Source of the DNA: a bacterium M00.F.Ca.ET.205.01.1.1
Lineage (GTDB): Bacteria; Pseudomonadota; Alphaproteobacteria; Rhizobiales; Rhizobiaceae
NCBI GenBank assembly: GCA_004791255.1
Contig: SRUQ01000003.1
Span: 396,623-460,622, forward strand
Direction of reading: 5' to 3'
DNA: 64,000 nucleotides
Shown: in pieces, positions 61,946-64,000 of the stretch
Numbering within the stretch: position 1 is the first letter of the stretch
Layout of the letters: each line of letters starts with the position of its first letter
Notes under the pieces: generated by a model
The model's database searches: none
Seen by the model: the letters and a program-made list of their open reading frames with translations, nothing else
Told to the model about the DNA's origin: nothing
Position numbers and translations under genes: made by a program

Positions 61946-62562
61946 GACAGCACCTCGGAAAACGTCGCCGACCATTCGGCCATGCGGGTCTCGAACACCG
62001 CCTCGTCGATGGCGACCGTGAGATCGAAGCCGGGCGCCTCGATGAAGTCGAGATTGGCGGCGCGGTCGCCCAGCGACGTCCTCAGTGTTTCGAACAGCGA
62101 GAGCGGCCCTCGAACCGTGACGCGCACCGCCTCGCCGTCGCCGACCGCTTCGCGAACGGCGCTGGTGAGCGCTTCGAGCGAGCGTTTCTGCAGATCGTCA
62201 CTGACGATGCCGCCGATGATGCGGGCGACGGTGGCGGCGACAAGGTCCGTCACACGCGCCTCCATGGCATCGATGCGCAGCGAGACCGCCTTGCCGATGT
62301 CGCCGCCGAAGCTTTCGAGAAAGAGCCTTGCCTCCTCGGCATTGGCCTGGCGCTCGGCCTCGAGCGCCGCGTCATGGGCAATCGACAGGCGTGCCTCGAG
62401 TGTCACCTCCGCCTGGGCGACCGCCTCGGCGATCAGCGTGCCGATATCGGCCTGTGGCGGGGAGGCTTCCGGCCTTTGCTCGGCCGCGGCCTGAGGTTGG
62501 CTGGCGCGTTGTGTGCGCGTGCCGAAGTCCGGCAGGAGATCGAAAAGGGCTGCGGAAGCCAT
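61942..62562 (-). CDS. FliH-like flagellar export stalk protein
   Basis: 206 residues. The middle (45-90) is a charged Ala/Glu helix (LIAEAVAQAEVTLEARLSIAHDAALEAERQA). The C-terminal domain has VAATVARIIGGIVSDDLQKRSLEAL and LDFIEAPGFDLTVAIDEAVFETRM, matching the FliH/YscL fold that anchors the export ATPase. Similarity is weak, so the name is at family level. It is three bases after fliF and overlaps motB by four. Confidence 0.75.
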   Translation of the reverse strand: MASAALFDLLPDFGTRTQRASQPQAAAEQRPEASPPQADIGTLIAEAVAQAEVTLEARLSIAHDAALEAERQANAEEARLFLESFGGDIGKAVSLRIDAMEARVTDLVAATVARIIGGIVSDDLQKRSLEALTSAVREAVGDGEAVRVTVRGPLSLFETLRTSLGDRAANLDFIEAPGFDLTVAIDEAVFETRMAEWSATFSEVLS

Positions 62563-62565
62563 GGT

Positions 62566-64000
62566 TTACGCCGCCACTTCCTGGGCCGCCCATTTGCGCA
62601 GGATTTGCGCGGTGCGTTCCTCGTTGATGTCGACCATGCGGGCCAGCCGATCCTGCGGTGCGGGCCTGATCTTCTGGCGAAGATCGTCGAGCGGGGTGGA
62701 ACCGGGGCGCGCGCCGGGCAAGGCGCCGATGGCGACACTCGGCTCGACGGAAGCGGTGACCTCCGGCGTTGGCAGCGAACGCTGGACCTCGTCGAAGTTG
62801 GGGCCCGCGATAGCGGGCGTCGCCTTCGCCGTCAGCGCTGACGCCATCGGCCGCAAGCCGAAGAAGGCGACCAGGAACACCACGACGATGAAGGCGCCGG
62901 CATTGATCAGCGTGCCGGTATACTGGCCGATGGAATCCAGTATCCCAGCCTGCTGGACCGGCTCACCGTCGAGCCCGTCGATGAATTCAACAGCCGAGAC
63001 GTCGATGACGTCGCCACGCTTGTCGTCGAAGCCGGTGGCGGAACTCACCATCTTCTGGATGTCGGCGACCCGCTTGGCGATCTGTTCGGGCGTCGCATCC
63101 TTGCCCAGGATCGTCTTCAGCCGGTCCTGGTTGACGACGACGGCGATCGACATCTTGGTCACCGTGTAGCCGTTGGAGACGGTGGCGATCTTCTTGGAGT
63201 TGATCTCGTAATTGGTGATCTCTTCCTTGCGGTCGTTGGCCGAGGAGGTCTGCGGACCATCGGTGCTGGTCGCCTGGGTCTCCGGCAGGTTCTGCTCGAC
63301 GCTGGCCGGGGTCGAAGCCTGCTTCTGGTTGCTGTTTTCGTTGGCGCGCACCGACTGCACCGAGCGCTCGACACGCGATTCCGGATCGAAAATCGTCTCC
63401 TCGGTCTGGCGGGTGTCGGTGTTGACGTCGGCCTTGACGCTGGCGCGGAAATTGTCGGGGCCAAGATAGGGGGTCAGCGCGCGGCGGATGTTGTCGCCGA
63501 TCTGCGCCTCCACGGTCTGTTCGACGCCGAGCGTGCGAGCGGCACTGGTGTTGGAGGGGTCATCGCCCGCCGCCAGTAGATTGCCGTTGGAATCCAGCAC
63601 CGTCACCTTGTCGGCCGACAGGCCGGGAACGGCGGCGGCGACGAGATGGCGGATCGACATGGCGCTTTTCTCGGCGTCGATGCCGGCATAGCGGATGACG
63701 ACCGACGCGGAGGGCTGCTGCTCGTCGCGGCGGAAGTTGGCGCGCTCGGACATGACGATGTGGACGCGCGCCGCCTTGATGCCTGATATCGATTGGATGG
63801 TGCGGGCGATCTCGCCTTCCAGCGCGCGCACGCGGGTGATCTGCTGCATGAAGGAGGTGAGGCCGAGCGAACCGACATTGTCGAACAGTTCGTAGCCGGC
63901 GTTGGCGCTGGTCGGCAGGCCCTTTTCGGCAAGCAGCATGCGCGCCTGCGCGGTGGTGCCGGCCGGCACCAGCACGGAGGTGTTGTCGGCGCCGACGTCG
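62566..64000 (-). CDS. fliF: Flagellar MS-ring protein FliF (5' end outside the window)
   Basis: 478 codons of the C-terminal part are present and the frame continues past 64000. Visible: RVRALEGEIARTIQSISGIKAARVHIVMSERANF, the RBM3 region, the Gln/Ser-rich loop (NSNQKQASTPASVEQN) and the second transmembrane helix (LINAGAFIVVVFLVAFFGL). The C-terminal tail RLARMVDINEERTAQILRKW binds FliG. It heads the operon seen here. Confidence 0.95.
   Translation of the reverse strand, partial: DVGADNTSVLVPAGTTAQARMLLAEKGLPTSANAGYELFDNVGSLGLTSFMQQITRVRALEGEIARTIQSISGIKAARVHIVMSERANFRRDEQQPSASVVIRYAGIDAEKSAMSIRHLVAAAVPGLSADKVTVLDSNGNLLAAGDDPSNTSAARTLGVEQTVEAQIGDNIRRALTPYLGPDNFRASVKADVNTDTRQTEETIFDPESRVERSVQSVRANENSNQKQASTPASVEQNLPETQATSTDGPQTSSANDRKEEITNYEINSKKIATVSNGYTVTKMSIAVVVNQDRLKTILGKDATPEQIAKRVADIQKMVSSATGFDDKRGDVIDVSAVEFIDGLDGEPVQQAGILDSIGQYTGTLINAGAFIVVVFLVAFFGLRPMASALTAKATPAIAGPNFDEVQRSLPTPEVTASVEPSVAIGALPGARPGSTPLDDLRQKIRPAPQDRLARMVDINEERTAQILRKWAAQEVAA

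Noticed and set aside
60674..62494. 606-codon plus-strand frame over motB and the fliH-like gene
   Set aside because: Gly/Leu/Asp-rich shadow; the minus-strand genes carry recognisable domains.
1..64000. tRNA, rRNA, CRISPR array, insertion sequence or prophage
   Set aside because: I read for T-loop GGTTCRANTCC patterns, regular short direct repeats with spacers, and transposase or integrase motifs and found none; the only tandem direct repeat is the three-unit one before hss.

Overview
The window looks like chromosomal DNA of a Mesorhizobium-type bacterium (Phyllobacteriaceae, Hyphomicrobiales). This is inferred from the high GC content, the alphaproteobacterial flagellar genes (ftcR/rem, motC, motD-type fliK, flbT, flaF), homospermidine synthase, an Omp10-type lipoprotein, and intergenic palindromes of the kind that litter rhizobial genomes. 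I saw no rRNA, tRNA, CRISPR array, transposase, integrase or phage module. Gene density is high.

Region 1 (1-40.0 kb) is mostly housekeeping and metabolic genes in short operons. In order: a truncated lytic transglycosylase, galU, an outer-membrane barrel protein, kdsD, an nfeD/band-7 pair, an FAD oxidoreductase, hemH, a LysM-tailed 5'-nucleotidase, an omp10-like lipoprotein, homospermidine synthase (hss), a DUF3445/YciI pair, pabB and a pabC-like gene, a coiled-coil/HhH protein, an M3 oligoendopeptidase, a sigma-54 response regulator, a DUF882 protein, eda, trhO, a DUF533 protein, an SDR, a YciI-like protein, an aminotransferase, a GNAT, a CDF metal exporter, denD, a DUF1007/nickel-cobalt exporter pair, an amidase/LysR pair, ornithine decarboxylase (odc) with a long leader, a second GNAT and an SCP2 protein. 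Ornithine decarboxylase and homospermidine synthase together give a putrescine-to-homospermidine route.

Region 2 (40.2-64.0 kb) is a flagellar locus, almost all on the minus strand. Read in the transcribed direction it runs fliF, fliH-like, motB, motC, fliK/motD, lytic transglycosylase, ftcR, flgE, flgK, flgL, flaF, flbT, flgD, fliQ, then flhA, fliR, fliJ-like, flgJ-like rod-binding, flgN-like and an unknown membrane-anchored protein. Many genes overlap by 1-4 bases, as expected of coupled translation. Two blocks interrupt it: a HerA-like ATPase on the plus strand (42.0-43.5 kb), and a three-gene cassette (ABM monooxygenase, ClC channel, MFS exporter; 46.9-50.7 kb) that separates fliQ from flhA.

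The most interesting non-coding signals are: a probable small RNA at about 27241-27320, with a looped CCTCCTCCC anti-Shine-Dalgarno motif, a strong terminator and a perfect TTAA-N7-TTAA CtrA-type box upstream; a structured 544-base region before odc that fits the speF/alpha-r45 leader; and at least three families of palindromic intergenic repeats, two of them present twice in this window.
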